A stretch of DNA of 64,000 nt from the NCBI RefSeq assembly GCF_000230835.1, contig NZ_CM001240.1:2054501-2118500 (forward strand), in the 5' to 3' direction. Numbering within the stretch: position 1 is the first letter of the stretch; each line of letters opens with the position of its first letter. A program made the position numbers and the translations under genes. Positions 51,463 to 59,762 of the stretch are shown piece after piece. The notes under the pieces were generated by a model. That model was not told where the DNA came from. It made no database searches and saw only the letters and a list, made by a program, of their open reading frames with translations. Origin of the DNA: Clostridium sp. DL-VIII (GTDB lineage: Bacteria; Bacillota; Clostridia; Clostridiales; Clostridiaceae).

Positions 51463-51912
51463 CTATTTATATCTTGGCTGCTCTTTTTGTGTAAGATAGA
51501 AATTATAAGCACCAATTTTTTTCATAGCATCGTTATTCTCTTTCCATGTTTTAGTTAATTCTTCATTATATGTTGTAGGAGCGCAGGGATATTTAGAACA
51601 TTCAAAACAAAAATTTATATTTTCATTCTTATGACAAGTATTTATGCTACACTGACATTTTGGTTTATCACTGTAACGACATCCGGGACAATTACCGCTT
51701 GAAAAGTGTTTTAAAATAGCTGAAAATTGCTCGTAATAATTGAATATAGGCATAAAATCTTTTATTTTCTCAGCCATTTTTTCAAAGTTTATTAAGTTTT
51801 CATTTAGTTCCTTACTTAATAGCACTACTTTACTTTTTTCATAATATACGCATCTTAAACAGTCATTTCCACAAGGGGCTAAGTCTTTTACAGCTTGATC
51901 ATAGTTATTCAT
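51463..51912 (-). CDS. DUF3795 Cys-rich protein
   Basis: 149 residues with twelve Cys, including APCGNDCLRCVYYEKS at the N-terminus and CPGCRYSDKPKCQCSINTCHKNENINFCFEC near the middle. The first motif is the DUF3795 signature of zinc- or Fe-S-binding proteins widespread in anaerobes. RBS AAGGAGGAA. Function is unknown. Confidence 0.88.
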   Translation of the reverse strand: MNNYDQAVKDLAPCGNDCLRCVYYEKSKVVLLSKELNENLINFEKMAEKIKDFMPIFNYYEQFSAILKHFSSGNCPGCRYSDKPKCQCSINTCHKNENINFCFECSKYPCAPTTYNEELTKTWKENNDAMKKIGAYNFYLTQKEQPRYK

Positions 51913-52019
51913 AAAAATTCCTCCTTAAATGAGAATCAAAATTTGCGATTTTGTTCTTTCACTTATATAGATGCAGTAAAAAGAGGAAAGTCACGCTTTA
52001 ATAAAAAATTATTTGTTTT

Positions 52020-52793
52020 TTAATACATTTCATTTACTATTTTAACAACTCTTTCATACCATTCCTTAGGAGGTTTTTTATCTGGCATATTTTTATATAA
52101 GAAATTTATTTTATTTCTAACTTCTATGTTAAAGGTATAGTTGGATTTTGTGAAATCCAATTTTTCAATCAAATTATGCTTGTTTGCTCTTTTTTGTAAA
52201 TCTGATCTTGTTTTAGAGAATTCAATCCAAGCCTTACAGCTGCAAGGATTATTAACATCTAAAAGATTGCAGTGATTATGAAAAAACGAATCTAAATTCA
52301 TATGGGCACGATAAAGAAGTCCTTTTGTCGCATTTTTTGAAATACCAATTACAGTTGATACTTCATCTAAAGATAATCCAAACATATCAATTAAAGAAAA
52401 AGCTATCCGTTGATGTAGAGTCAGGCGTCTTACCATTGCGAGAAAGCAGCCATTTTGAAGAGCTTGAATGGCCTCTTCAACAATTACTTCATCTTCAGGC
52501 TTTGGAGGATTATTTGTAAGCAGGAGTCCTTCCCTTTCTAAGAGTGATACATCATCATAAAGTAACTCATCAGTATTTTTATTCTTTCTTTCTAGCATTA
52601 AGAAATTATTAAAACATATTTTTCTAAGCCAAGCTTTAATAGCAGTCTGATCTTCTAAACTATTTAGTTTCTGCCAGGCGTTAATAAAGGTTTCCTGGGT
52701 TAAATCTTCTGCAACTGATGGATGGCAGGATAATTTTAAGGCATAGTTATAGATATAAGTTCCATACGTATTCATTAATATTTCAATATCCAT
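52020..52793 (-). CDS. ECF-type RNA polymerase sigma factor with C-terminal extension
   Basis: 257 residues. Region 2 (YGTYIYNYALKLSCHPSVAEDLTQETFINAWQKL, about 10-45, then WLRKICFNNFL) is at the N-terminus. Region 4 (HQRIAFSLIDMFGLSLDEVSTVIGISKNATKGLLYRAHMNL, about 125-165) holds the helix-turn-helix. The extra 85 residues after region 4 carry HCNLLDVNNPCSC and may be an anti-sigma-like or sensing domain. RBS is weak. No anti-sigma gene is adjacent, so the extension may regulate the sigma factor. Confidence 0.88.
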   Translation of the reverse strand: MDIEILMNTYGTYIYNYALKLSCHPSVAEDLTQETFINAWQKLNSLEDQTAIKAWLRKICFNNFLMLERKNKNTDELLYDDVSLLEREGLLLTNNPPKPEDEVIVEEAIQALQNGCFLAMVRRLTLHQRIAFSLIDMFGLSLDEVSTVIGISKNATKGLLYRAHMNLDSFFHNHCNLLDVNNPCSCKAWIEFSKTRSDLQKRANKHNLIEKLDFTKSNYTFNIEVRNKINFLYKNMPDKKPPKEWYERVVKIVNEMY

Positions 52794-52972
52794 TAATATT
52801 CTCCATTCTTAAAATCTCTCATTAACAATATTATAAAAAATATTTCGATTTAATGGAAGATTTACACTTAATTTAAAGGTTAAAGAAATTTAATGAGAAA
52901 TGTATAAGATATGTTGATTATGGAAATGATTTGAATAGAAAATTATAATTCACAAAAAAGGAGTGAGGATTT

Positions 52973-53215
52973 ATGTACATGCTGTCGAGTGATAAAATGC
53001 ATGGTGTTTTAGAAATAAGACCTTTTAAAGGACATTTAAATGTTACTGCAGCTAAAAAAATTGAAGAGGGAAAAGTAATTCAATTTAATAGGTATCATGT
53101 TGCAAACAGACAAAAACTTTTGGAAGAATTGGCAAACCAAATTAAGAAACAATGGATTAAAGAAGCTGAAGATTCACTTAAAAGATACAAGGAACTAAAA
53201 GTTCAATTAAAATAA
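52973..53215 (+). CDS. Small hypothetical protein
   Basis: 80 residues, RBS AAAAAGGAGTGAG. The first half (LEIRPFKGHLNVTAAKKIEEGKVIQFNRYH) is beta-like, the second a charged helix (LLEELANQIKKQWIKEAEDS). No family recognised. It is divergent from the sigma factor gene. Confidence 0.6.
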   Translation: MYMLSSDKMHGVLEIRPFKGHLNVTAAKKIEEGKVIQFNRYHVANRQKLLEELANQIKKQWIKEAEDSLKRYKELKVQLK

Positions 53216-53269
53216 GCTGAAAATATTGGATCTTATACGTAACATTATATTATATGCTTAAGTAGAAAT

Positions 53270-53306
53270 AGGCTGCCGCATTTTTTAGTGCAACAGCCCA
53301 TTTTTA
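53270..53306. terminator. Hairpin between glnB and the small gene
   Basis: GGCTGCCGCA and TGCAACAGCC form a 10-bp stem (two mismatches), with T-rich sequence on both sides. It could end glnB and the convergent gene. Confidence 0.6.
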
Positions 53307-53318
53307 GATTTATAAAAT

Positions 53319-53657
53319 TTATAAAGCGTCTTTTCCACGCTCACCAGTACGAATTCTTACAACATCTTCAGCATCATAAATAAAAATCTTTCCGTCTCCA
53401 TAATTACCTGTACTGATTTCTTTTAGAACTTTATCTATTATAATTTCAGCAACATCTGGTGCTACAACTGTTTCTACTTTAACTTTAGGTAACAGATTTA
53501 CCTTATATTCGGTACCTCTGTAAATTGTTTTATATCCTTTTTGATTACCGTATCCCATAATATTTGAAATCATTACACCAGTTGCATTACAGTCGTGTAG
53601 AATTTTTTTTAAATCTTCTAATTTTTCACTGTTAATAACAATCTCTAATTTTTTCAT
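53319..53657 (-). CDS. glnB: Nitrogen regulatory protein PII
   Basis: 112 residues. KLEIVINSEKLEDLKKILHD at the start, T-loop region GNQKGYKTIYRGTEYKVNLLPK with the modifiable Tyr, and the C-terminal GDGKIFIYDAEDVVRIRTGERGKDAL (ATP/2-oxoglutarate site) are typical. PII binds 2-oxoglutarate and ATP/ADP and closes AmtB channels when nitrogen is plentiful. The gene follows amt on the same strand with a 23-bp gap, the usual amt-glnK coupling. Confidence 0.95.
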   Translation of the reverse strand: MKKLEIVINSEKLEDLKKILHDCNATGVMISNIMGYGNQKGYKTIYRGTEYKVNLLPKVKVETVVAPDVAEIIIDKVLKEISTGNYGDGKIFIYDAEDVVRIRTGERGKDAL

Positions 53658-53680
53658 ACCATTACCTCTCTTTCACTATA

Positions 53681-55267
53681 TTATATTGATTGAGTATCTT
53701 GTTTAAACCTTAAGATTTGTTTTATTTCAGCATTATCTGGTGAATTATAATCAAGTTCAGGAGATTTTACTAATTGTAGATCTGGGTATCCAGAAACGCC
53801 CATTTCAGGAATATCTAAGCCGTTTAACTCAGCTTCAGGTGTAACTCTAATGCCCCAAACTTTATCGACAATTCTTAGGAAAATATACGAAACTCCAAAT
53901 CCCCAGACAAATAATACAATTACTGCTATTAATTGAGCTGCAAATTGAGAAGGATCACCAAAGAATAAGCCTGTTACTCCTCCTGAAACACCATTTAAAC
54001 CATCACCATAAGAACCATCAGCAAATAGTCCTAAGGAAAGAATTCCCCAAAGGCCATTAACACAGTGAACAGAAATTGCTCCAACTGGATCATCAAGCCT
54101 TAATTTATTTTCTACAAAGGCTACTGCTAGACAGACAAGTAATCCTGCAATCCCACCTATAAAGAAGGCAGAAGGAGCGCTTACAAATGCACAAGGGGCA
54201 GTTATTGCAACCAATCCAGCAAGGGCACCATTGGCAGTCATTGATGGATCTGGTTTGCCGTATTTAACCCACATATAAAACATAGCAACAAGTCCGCCTA
54301 TTGCACCAGCTATCATTGTGTTTGTAGCGACTACAGATAACCTGAAATCAGAAGCGTTTAATGTTGAACCGGCATTGAATGAAAACCAGCAGAAGAATAA
54401 GACAATAGTACCTATAATAGCCATTGGTATATCATGTCCAGGGAAAGGTCTTGAGGTCCCATCTTTTTTAAATTTACCAATTCTAGGTCCGATAACAATA
54501 GCTCCTGCTAAAGCAAGCATACCACCCATTGAGTGAACAACACCAGAACCAGCAAAATCAACAACTCCATGACCAAGTCCAAAATTTTGACCAAGAGTTG
54601 CAAGCCAACCGCCGCCCCATACCCAATTTCCGAAGAAAGGATATAGGAACATTGAAATAAAGAAAGATAAAATGACAATAGCAGAATATTTTACTCTTTC
54701 AGCCATAGCACCAGTTGGTATTGTAACGGTAGTATCCATGAACACCATTTGGAAAAAGAATAATGCATAAATTCCTGGATCGTAAACACCAAAACCAGAT
54801 AAGAAAAAGCCGTTATACCCCATAATACCGCCAAGGCCGGGTATTGAAAGCATTGAGCCTAAAGCGGCTCCACCAGTGCCAAGACCTGCAGCTCCACCAG
54901 AACCGCCAAATTGAATAGCAAATCCTGTTAAGAAGTATCCAACTGCACCAACTAAAAATACCATAAAGTTCATAGTCATAGTGTGTGCAGCATTTTTACC
55001 ACGGCAAAATCCTGTTTCAACCATTGCAAATCCGCATTGGAAGAAGAAAACCATAAATCCGGTTATCATGACCCATGTAAAGTTTGCACCATAATAACCT
55101 TTATTAGCAACTGTTGCAACATCGCTAAGAGTTTCGTTCCCTGTTGCTGCAACATAAGAAGCTCCAGTAGGATCGGAACCTCCAGCTGGTGAAAGTGCTA
55201 AAACTAAGGTTACAGCCAAAGCGCCCAAGAATAATATAATTGCAGCTAATTTAAATGATTTTTTCAT
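53681..55267 (-). CDS. amt: Ammonium transporter
   Basis: 528 residues. A signal-like N-terminal segment is followed by 11 membrane helices; conserved pieces include FFFQCGFAMVETGFCRGKNAAHT, GSGVVHSMGGMLALAGAIVIGPRIGKF, FNAGSTLNASDFR and the second channel His in ISVHCVNGLWGIL. It conducts ammonium across the cytoplasmic membrane; GlnB from the next gene is its regulator. RBS AAGGAGGAA. It lies 35 bp after the small membrane gene of the same transcript. Confidence 0.97.
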   Translation of the reverse strand: MKKSFKLAAIILFLGALAVTLVLALSPAGGSDPTGASYVAATGNETLSDVATVANKGYYGANFTWVMITGFMVFFFQCGFAMVETGFCRGKNAAHTMTMNFMVFLVGAVGYFLTGFAIQFGGSGGAAGLGTGGAALGSMLSIPGLGGIMGYNGFFLSGFGVYDPGIYALFFFQMVFMDTTVTIPTGAMAERVKYSAIVILSFFISMFLYPFFGNWVWGGGWLATLGQNFGLGHGVVDFAGSGVVHSMGGMLALAGAIVIGPRIGKFKKDGTSRPFPGHDIPMAIIGTIVLFFCWFSFNAGSTLNASDFRLSVVATNTMIAGAIGGLVAMFYMWVKYGKPDPSMTANGALAGLVAITAPCAFVSAPSAFFIGGIAGLLVCLAVAFVENKLRLDDPVGAISVHCVNGLWGILSLGLFADGSYGDGLNGVSGGVTGLFFGDPSQFAAQLIAVIVLFVWGFGVSYIFLRIVDKVWGIRVTPEAELNGLDIPEMGVSGYPDLQLVKSPELDYNSPDNAEIKQILRFKQDTQSI

Positions 55268-55302
55268 AAATTTTCCTCCTTAAAAAATATATAAAATTAA
55301 TA

Positions 55303-55617
55303 TTATTTCTTATAGATAAATTTCTTTTCTTTTTTTCTTTTAAAATTATTCCATGAAAATTTTGATGAAGATTTAAGCAGTTCCTCTTTCAATTTAGTAA
55401 CTGAAAAGTAATATCTTATTCCTAAATATAAAACCAGTAAGCCAAATACTGTACCTGGTATTAAAGAACTTAAAACTTTAAAGTGAATATCATTAACTAG
55501 ACTGAAAATGCTAAAAAATATGCCTAAAAAGATAATTATCATATCAGCTATAAAAAGGAAATTAATGAGTATTTTCTTTGATCTGTCTGGAGAGCAAAGT
55601 GCGTTTTGCTTTTTCAT
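55303..55617 (-). CDS. Small membrane protein of the amt operon
   Basis: 104 residues with two predicted membrane segments (about 15-38, KILINFLFIADMIIIFLGIFF; about 50-68, SLIPGTVFGLLVLYLGIRYY) and a basic C-terminal tail. RBS AAAGGAGGT. No known family. It is first in the amt-glnB transcript, right behind the leader hairpins, so it may be a small partner of the transporter. Confidence 0.65.
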   Translation of the reverse strand: MKKQNALCSPDRSKKILINFLFIADMIIIFLGIFFSIFSLVNDIHFKVLSSLIPGTVFGLLVLYLGIRYYFSVTKLKEELLKSSSKFSWNNFKRKKEKKFIYKK

Positions 55618-55666
55618 TTTTAATACCTCCTTTCATTGGAATGTTTTTTGATGAAATTTTTAACAG

Positions 55667-55705
55667 CAAAAAAGGAGTCAAGCTTAACCAAGCTTTGACT
55701 CCTTT
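55667..55705 (-). terminator. Leader hairpin 2 of the amt operon (terminator-like)
   Basis: On the minus strand AAAGGAGTCAAAGCTT, loop GGTT, AAGCTTGACTCCTTT pair with one bulge, followed by TTTTTT. It lies about 50 bp before the first ORF, so it can stop transcription before the operon. Confidence 0.8.
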
Positions 55706-55723
55706 GTCTGGGGAGATATCCCA

Positions 55724-55769
55724 TTAAAAAAGAAAAGTAGTCTAATATTTATAAATATTAGACTACTTT
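55724..55769 (-). terminator. Leader hairpin 1 of the amt operon (terminator-like)
   Basis: A perfect palindrome, 36 bp (55734-55769), core AGTAGTCTAATATTTA, followed on the minus strand by TCTTTTTTAA. It lies about 20 bp after the predicted transcription start, a strong attenuator position. Confidence 0.75.
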
Positions 55770-55793
55770 GCCAATAATTGTTATATTAATTTT

Positions 55794-55822
55794 ATTATAG
55801 ATATGCTAGTGTAAAAAGTCAA
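55794..55822 (-). promoter_or_regulatory. Housekeeping sigma-A promoter of the amt operon
   Basis: On the minus strand TTGACT, exactly 17 bases, TATAAT. This is a near-perfect sigma-A promoter aimed at the amt leader. Confidence 0.8.
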
Positions 55823-56031
55823 GTCAAATTTAGAAAAAATTAACAAGCCTTTTTCCGTTAAAAAAATTAATTTACTATAATATTTATTGGTTTACAATTA
55901 TATTTCAATTAAAGAATTAAAGTTAAGAGATAAAAAACTTAAGGTTATATTTTTTACTTTTTTTTAAGATTTTTCGCTATAAAATTTAACAATTTCGTTG
56001 TATTATTAGATGTATGAAAGAAGGTGAGAGA

Positions 56032-56199
56032 ATGGGAAATATAATAAAGATTAATATTTATGCAGAATCTAAGAAAAAAAAGAATGAATTAAAATTAAAA
56101 ACTGTTGAAGAAGCTATTTCTAAATATAATAGCTGGTTAAAGAAAACAAATAAGGAGGATAAAATAGAAAATTATGAGATGTTTTTGCAAGCTAAATAG
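56032..56199 (+). CDS. Small basic protein, GNIIKIN family (copy B)
   Basis: 55 residues from ATG 56032 (GAAGGTGAGA just before; ATG 56014 overlaps it). Sequence MGNIIKINIYAESKKKKNEL, then SKYNSWLKKTNKEDKIENYE; about 70 percent identical by eye to the 42416 protein. A terminator follows directly. It lies beside a mobile-element remnant. Unknown function. Confidence 0.75.
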   Translation: MGNIIKINIYAESKKKKNELKLKTVEEAISKYNSWLKKTNKEDKIENYEMFLQAK

Positions 56200-56207
56200 T
56201 TATTTTT

Positions 56208-56249
56208 AGAGGTTGATTAGATTTTAAGGTTTAATCGACCTCTTTTTTA
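56208..56249 (+). terminator. Terminator after small gene copy B
   Basis: AGAGGTTGATTA and TAATCGACCTCT form a 12-bp stem (one G-U), then TTTTTTAT. Confidence 0.8.
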
Positions 56250-56271
56250 TTGTATAGGAAAGTATAAAAAT

Positions 56272-56290
56272 CGCGCTCGCTGAAAGCGCG
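56272..56290 (+). repeat. GC-rich short hairpin near the IS91-type element
   Basis: CGCGCT, 7-base loop, AGCGCG. A GC-rich hairpin is unusual in this AT-rich DNA. It sits 45 bp before the IS91-type transposase and may be an element end. Confidence 0.4.
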
Positions 56291-56333
56291 GCGTAGACTT
56301 GCATTAGAAAAATATATGTGGTAAATTGATGAA

Positions 56334-57455
56334 ATGATTAAGAGTAAATTAAGAAGAATATTAGAGGAAAATTGGAATGAATTTTATAAAAGATATAAAA
56401 ACAGAATTAGACCTAGTGTTATTGCAGAAGTAAAAAAAGTTATGAAATGCAAGGATATAAGTAATGGTTATATTGAATTAAAATGTAAGGAATGTGGCGA
56501 AATAAAGAAAGTTGGGTTCACTTGTAAAAGTAGATTTTGTACATCATGTGGAAAGGTTTATGTTGATAATTGGGTTAATGGAATGCTGGGAAAATTAATA
56601 AATGTAAAGCATAGACATATGGTATTTACAATACCAGAGGAACTTAGAAATTACTTCGGAAGAGAAAGAGATAGGCTGAAGTTACTTCCGCAATGTGCAG
56701 CTAAAGCTGTTACGAGTTGGATGTATAAGCAAAATAAAAAAGAAGAATTTATACCTGGAATTATAGCAGTTATACATACTTTTGGACGAGATTTAAAGTG
56801 GAATCCCCACGTCCACATGATGGTTACAGAAGGTGGAAAGGGTAAGCTAACTACCTGGAGAAATTTTAAATATTTTTCGTATGAAGCATTAAGAAAGAGA
56901 TGGCAAAAAATATTATTAGATGAAATAATAAAAAGAGAAGGAAATAAAGATAGTTTTAGACGATTAAAGAACAAAATATATAAAAATAATAAAGATGGAT
57001 TTTATGTTCATGCTAAAAATGAAATAAAATCAGCAAAGATAGCTGCAAAATATATTGGAAGATATGTTGGACGACCTGCGATAGCAGAATCAAGAATAAT
57101 TGCGTATGATGGTGAAAGTGTAACATTTAAATATAAAAGACATGAAGACAATAAAGAAATAATAGAGAAAGTGTCAGTCTTTGAGTTTATAAAAAAGTTA
57201 TAATACATATACCAGACAAGAATTTTAAAATGGTGAGATATTTTGGACTGTATTCGAGGAGATGTAAGGATAAAGATCAATTTATCAAGATGATAGATAA
57301 GAAAATAATACAAATTAAGAAATCAATAGAAAAGTGGGAATATCGAATTCTTGCGTCTTTTGGGGTAGATCCATGCAAATGTTCTAAATGTGGTGGTAAG
57401 ATGAGATTTAATGATATAGTGTATCCACGATACGGCTCGATGCGAGAATATTTTA
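56334..57455 (+). pseudogene. IS91-type (HUH, Y2) transposase, frameshifted and interrupted
   Basis: N-terminal zinc finger (CKECGEIKKVGFTCKSRFCTSC), HUH motif NPHVHMMVTEG, and the tyrosine pair in AKYIGRYVGR are all IS91-family features. The frame ends at 57203 after FEFIKKL, then the protein continues in the -1 frame (HIPDKNFKMVRYFGLYSRR, then CKCSKCGGKMRF). The join sits on A AAA AAG at 57191-57197, so either one A is missing or ribosomes slip. The frame is cut at 57455 by the IS630-type insertion; the rest of the C-terminus is at 58633-58741. Confidence 0.87.
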
Positions 57456-58632
57456 TATAAATTTTAATAACTAACTGCTAATATCATACGGGGTAAACCT
57501 ACTGTATAAAATAACAAAGCTTTTTTAGTTTACCCTTGTCCAAATTTAATGCATCTAAATGTGACTTAATTTGTTGAATTAACTGAGAAAAAACTTCAAA
57601 TACAGTATTATGAATTACAGCTTGGCGTAAGTTTTTCCAAAGGTGCTCAATTGCATTTAACTCAGAACAATATGGTGGAAGGTATAAAAAAGAAATATTT
57701 TCTATACCTTCTAAGAAATCATCTATACCTTTAAAATGATGATATCTAGCATTGTCCGCGATGAATATAACCTTTTTATTTTGATAATTTTCAGAGACCG
57801 TATTTTAAAAAAGACTTAAAATTATCTGAATTTCCTTTATCAGAAATCTTATAGATAAGATCACCGGTCTCAGGGTTAGTAGCACCAAATATAACAGCTC
57901 TTTTTCTTGTGCCACCTGGTAAAGTTTTAACTATAGGCTGAACTCCGACTTTAGTCCAAACGGCAGTCGCAGACGGCTCTGATGTTATAATAGCTTCATC
58001 TTCATAGAGAATCACAGTATTTTCGTCTTTTGATATTATCAAATTCGATAGTTTTTCTCTAAAATTAGTTAAAGTTTCTTTATCAATTTTATTACTTAAT
58101 CTTTTAGCTCTAGTTTTTGAGTAGTTAAGTCTAGAAAATATATTATAAGCTGTACCAAGTGAAATTTTTTTATTGAAGTTTAAACTTACCCAATTTACAA
58201 GAAGTTCACCAGTCCAATTATTATAATTGAGACCGGAATTATAGGGGGATTCTTTTAAAATATTATCAACAATAGCAAGTTCATCTGATGTTAAAATTGT
58301 TTTCTTTGGGGCGTGCTCTAAGTCTTTCAAGCCTTCTAATCCAAATTTATTATATCGATGAATAGTCGTTCTAATCGTAGCATCAGATTGTTTTAAAAGA
58401 AGAGAAATTTCAACACTAGATTTTCCTTCAAATAAATGCAATATAGTTAATAATCTAGTTTTAATTTTTGGATTTTTCTCACTTTTATATAGCGCTTTTA
58501 TAGTTTCATAAGATGCATGCTTTGTATTAACAGTTAATCTTTTTCTCATATGGACCTCCTGCTTAAATATTTGATATTTTAGTATGTCCATATATGAGAA
58601 ATTTAAATAGCAACCTGTAATTAAAATTTATA
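57456..58632 (-). mobile_element. IS630-type insertion sequence with imperfect terminal repeats
   Basis: Left end begins TATAAATTTTAATAAC then TGCTA; the reversed right end begins TATAAATTTTAATTAC then TGCTA. TA at 57454-57455 and TA at 58633-58634 flank it, as IS630/Tc1-mariner elements duplicate TA. Removing the element with one TA rejoins the IS91-type transposase frame exactly. Length is about 1.18 kb. The transposase gene within is frameshifted. Confidence 0.85.
57499..58549 (-). pseudogene. IS630-type DDE transposase, frameshifted
   Basis: Starts at MRKRLTVNTK (ATG 58549, with AGGAGG 5 bp before). An N-terminal helix-turn-helix (SSVEISLLLKQSDATIRTTIHRYNKFGLEGL) leads to the DDE core: first Asp in VILYEDEAIITSEP. 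The frame stops at 57791 after KSFLKYGL; the next frame continues with FIADNARYHHF (second Asp) and SELNAIEHLWKNL (Glu) to the stop at 57499-57501. A single extra base near 57795, or a +1 shift at CTC TGA, would explain this. Confidence 0.87.
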
Positions 58633-58741
58633 TAAAGATAAATTTATAAGTGAAGGGAAAGAAAAATTAGAAAACATCCTGGAAATATATGCAATTGCAA
58701 AAGGAGTACTATATGGTAAAATAAAGCCGACAACAACATAG
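58633..58741 (+). pseudogene. Detached C-terminal end of the IS91-type transposase
   Basis: After the right TA, codons read KDKFISEGKEKLENILEIYA, then IAKGVLYGKIKPTTT and a stop at 58739-58741. Joined over TA to the 57455 end, the frame is REYF-KDKFISEG. This is the severed end of the same gene. Confidence 0.8.
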
Positions 58742-58756
58742 TTGGAGGGATGTTAA

Positions 58757-58951
58757 GTGAAAGATATAATACCATATAAATGTTTAAATTGTGGAATAAC
58801 AGAAAATATACCTAGGGAGGTTGTAGAATACTTTGATGAGATGGATCAAAGTAATATAGATGAACCGCCTTGTTTTTCATGCGAAAAATGTGGTGGAGTT
58901 ATGAGACCTAAAGAATACAATGGGGTATATGGCAAAAGTTATAAACTATAA
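58757..58951 (+). CDS. Small zinc-ribbon protein
   Basis: 64 residues, GTG start after GGAGGGATGTTAA. Two Cys pairs, YKCLNCGITEN and FSCEKCGGVMRP, form a zinc ribbon. No other domain. Right after the mobile-element end, and followed by a good terminator. Function unknown. Confidence 0.75.
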   Translation: MKDIIPYKCLNCGITENIPREVVEYFDEMDQSNIDEPPCFSCEKCGGVMRPKEYNGVYGKSYKL

Positions 58952-58956
58952 GAAGA

Positions 58957-58992
58957 AAACCATAGAGGAACAGCAATCTCTATGGTTTTTAA
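58957..58992 (+). terminator. Terminator after the zinc-ribbon gene
   Basis: AAACCATAGAG and CTCTATGGTTT form a perfect 11-bp stem with a 10-base loop, then TTTAATTT. Confidence 0.87.
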
Positions 58993-59063
58993 TTTAACTA
59001 TTAATAATTTCTCCGAAGGAGCGTGTCGCAGACACTTTTGTTCTATATAAAATTATAAAGTAA

Positions 59064-59762
59064 TCAGGAGTAGTTTTTGTCTATAAAAAGCGTGCCATCA
59101 CTTTGGATTTCAGCATAGAATATATCTTTTATAGAAGATATATTTTGTCTTTTTAGTTCAGCTTCTAGCCAAGTTTCACTTAAGTTTAATTCTTTTAAAT
59201 TAGCCTGGATTATCTTACCATCAACAATAATTTCAGATGGCAGGTATTTTAAAGTAGATAATGGAATACTCATATCAGATTTAGTTATTTGTTGTTCTTG
59301 AGGCTTTTTCATTATACTTAAATTGCCTATAGGCTCCAATATTGCATATTCTACTTCTTTGATAGAAAAAATATTTTGTTTTCTGAGCATCATGGATAGA
59401 TCATCTATATTAACACGATTTGCTTTTAATTCGTCTTTAATTATCTTACCTTTCTTTATTAATATGGTTGGCTGACCATCAATTAATTGCCTTAATTTTC
59501 CGAATTTTAATCCAATATATTCAAGTAAAAGAGTTAAGATGCACCACCAAATCAAGCTTATTAAATCCTCTATGAAGGATTCATCTAATTCATGAATCAT
59601 ATTAGCTGAAATAGAACCAATTGTAATTCCAGTAATGTAGTTAAAAAATGTTAAATGGCTCATTTGTTTTTTACCTAATATTCGTGTTAAGATTAACAAT
59701 ACTAAAAATATTAAAGTTATCCTAGTTAATAAGTAGGGTATATTTATATTTGCTAGATTCAT
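59064..59762 (-). CDS. YetF/DUF421 family membrane protein
   Basis: 232 residues. Three N-terminal membrane segments (about 10-27, 36-55, 65-85) are followed by a soluble domain. TRILGKKQMSHLTFFNYITGITIGSI and DGQPTILIKKGKIIKDELKANRVNIDDLSMMLR are classic DUF421 (YetF, YkjA, YrbG). These proteins are produced in Bacillus sporulation or stress and sit on the membrane; function is not settled. RBS AGGAGGTTAA. Confidence 0.9.
   Translation of the reverse strand: MNLANINIPYLLTRITLIFLVLLILTRILGKKQMSHLTFFNYITGITIGSISANMIHELDESFIEDLISLIWWCILTLLLEYIGLKFGKLRQLIDGQPTILIKKGKIIKDELKANRVNIDDLSMMLRKQNIFSIKEVEYAILEPIGNLSIMKKPQEQQITKSDMSIPLSTLKYLPSEIIVDGKIIQANLKELNLSETWLEAELKRQNISSIKDIFYAEIQSDGTLFIDKNYS

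Noticed and set aside
55667..55769. ANTAR-type antiterminator in the amt leader
   Set aside because: The two hairpins lack the hexanucleotide loops with conserved A and G, so the attenuator is reported without that class.
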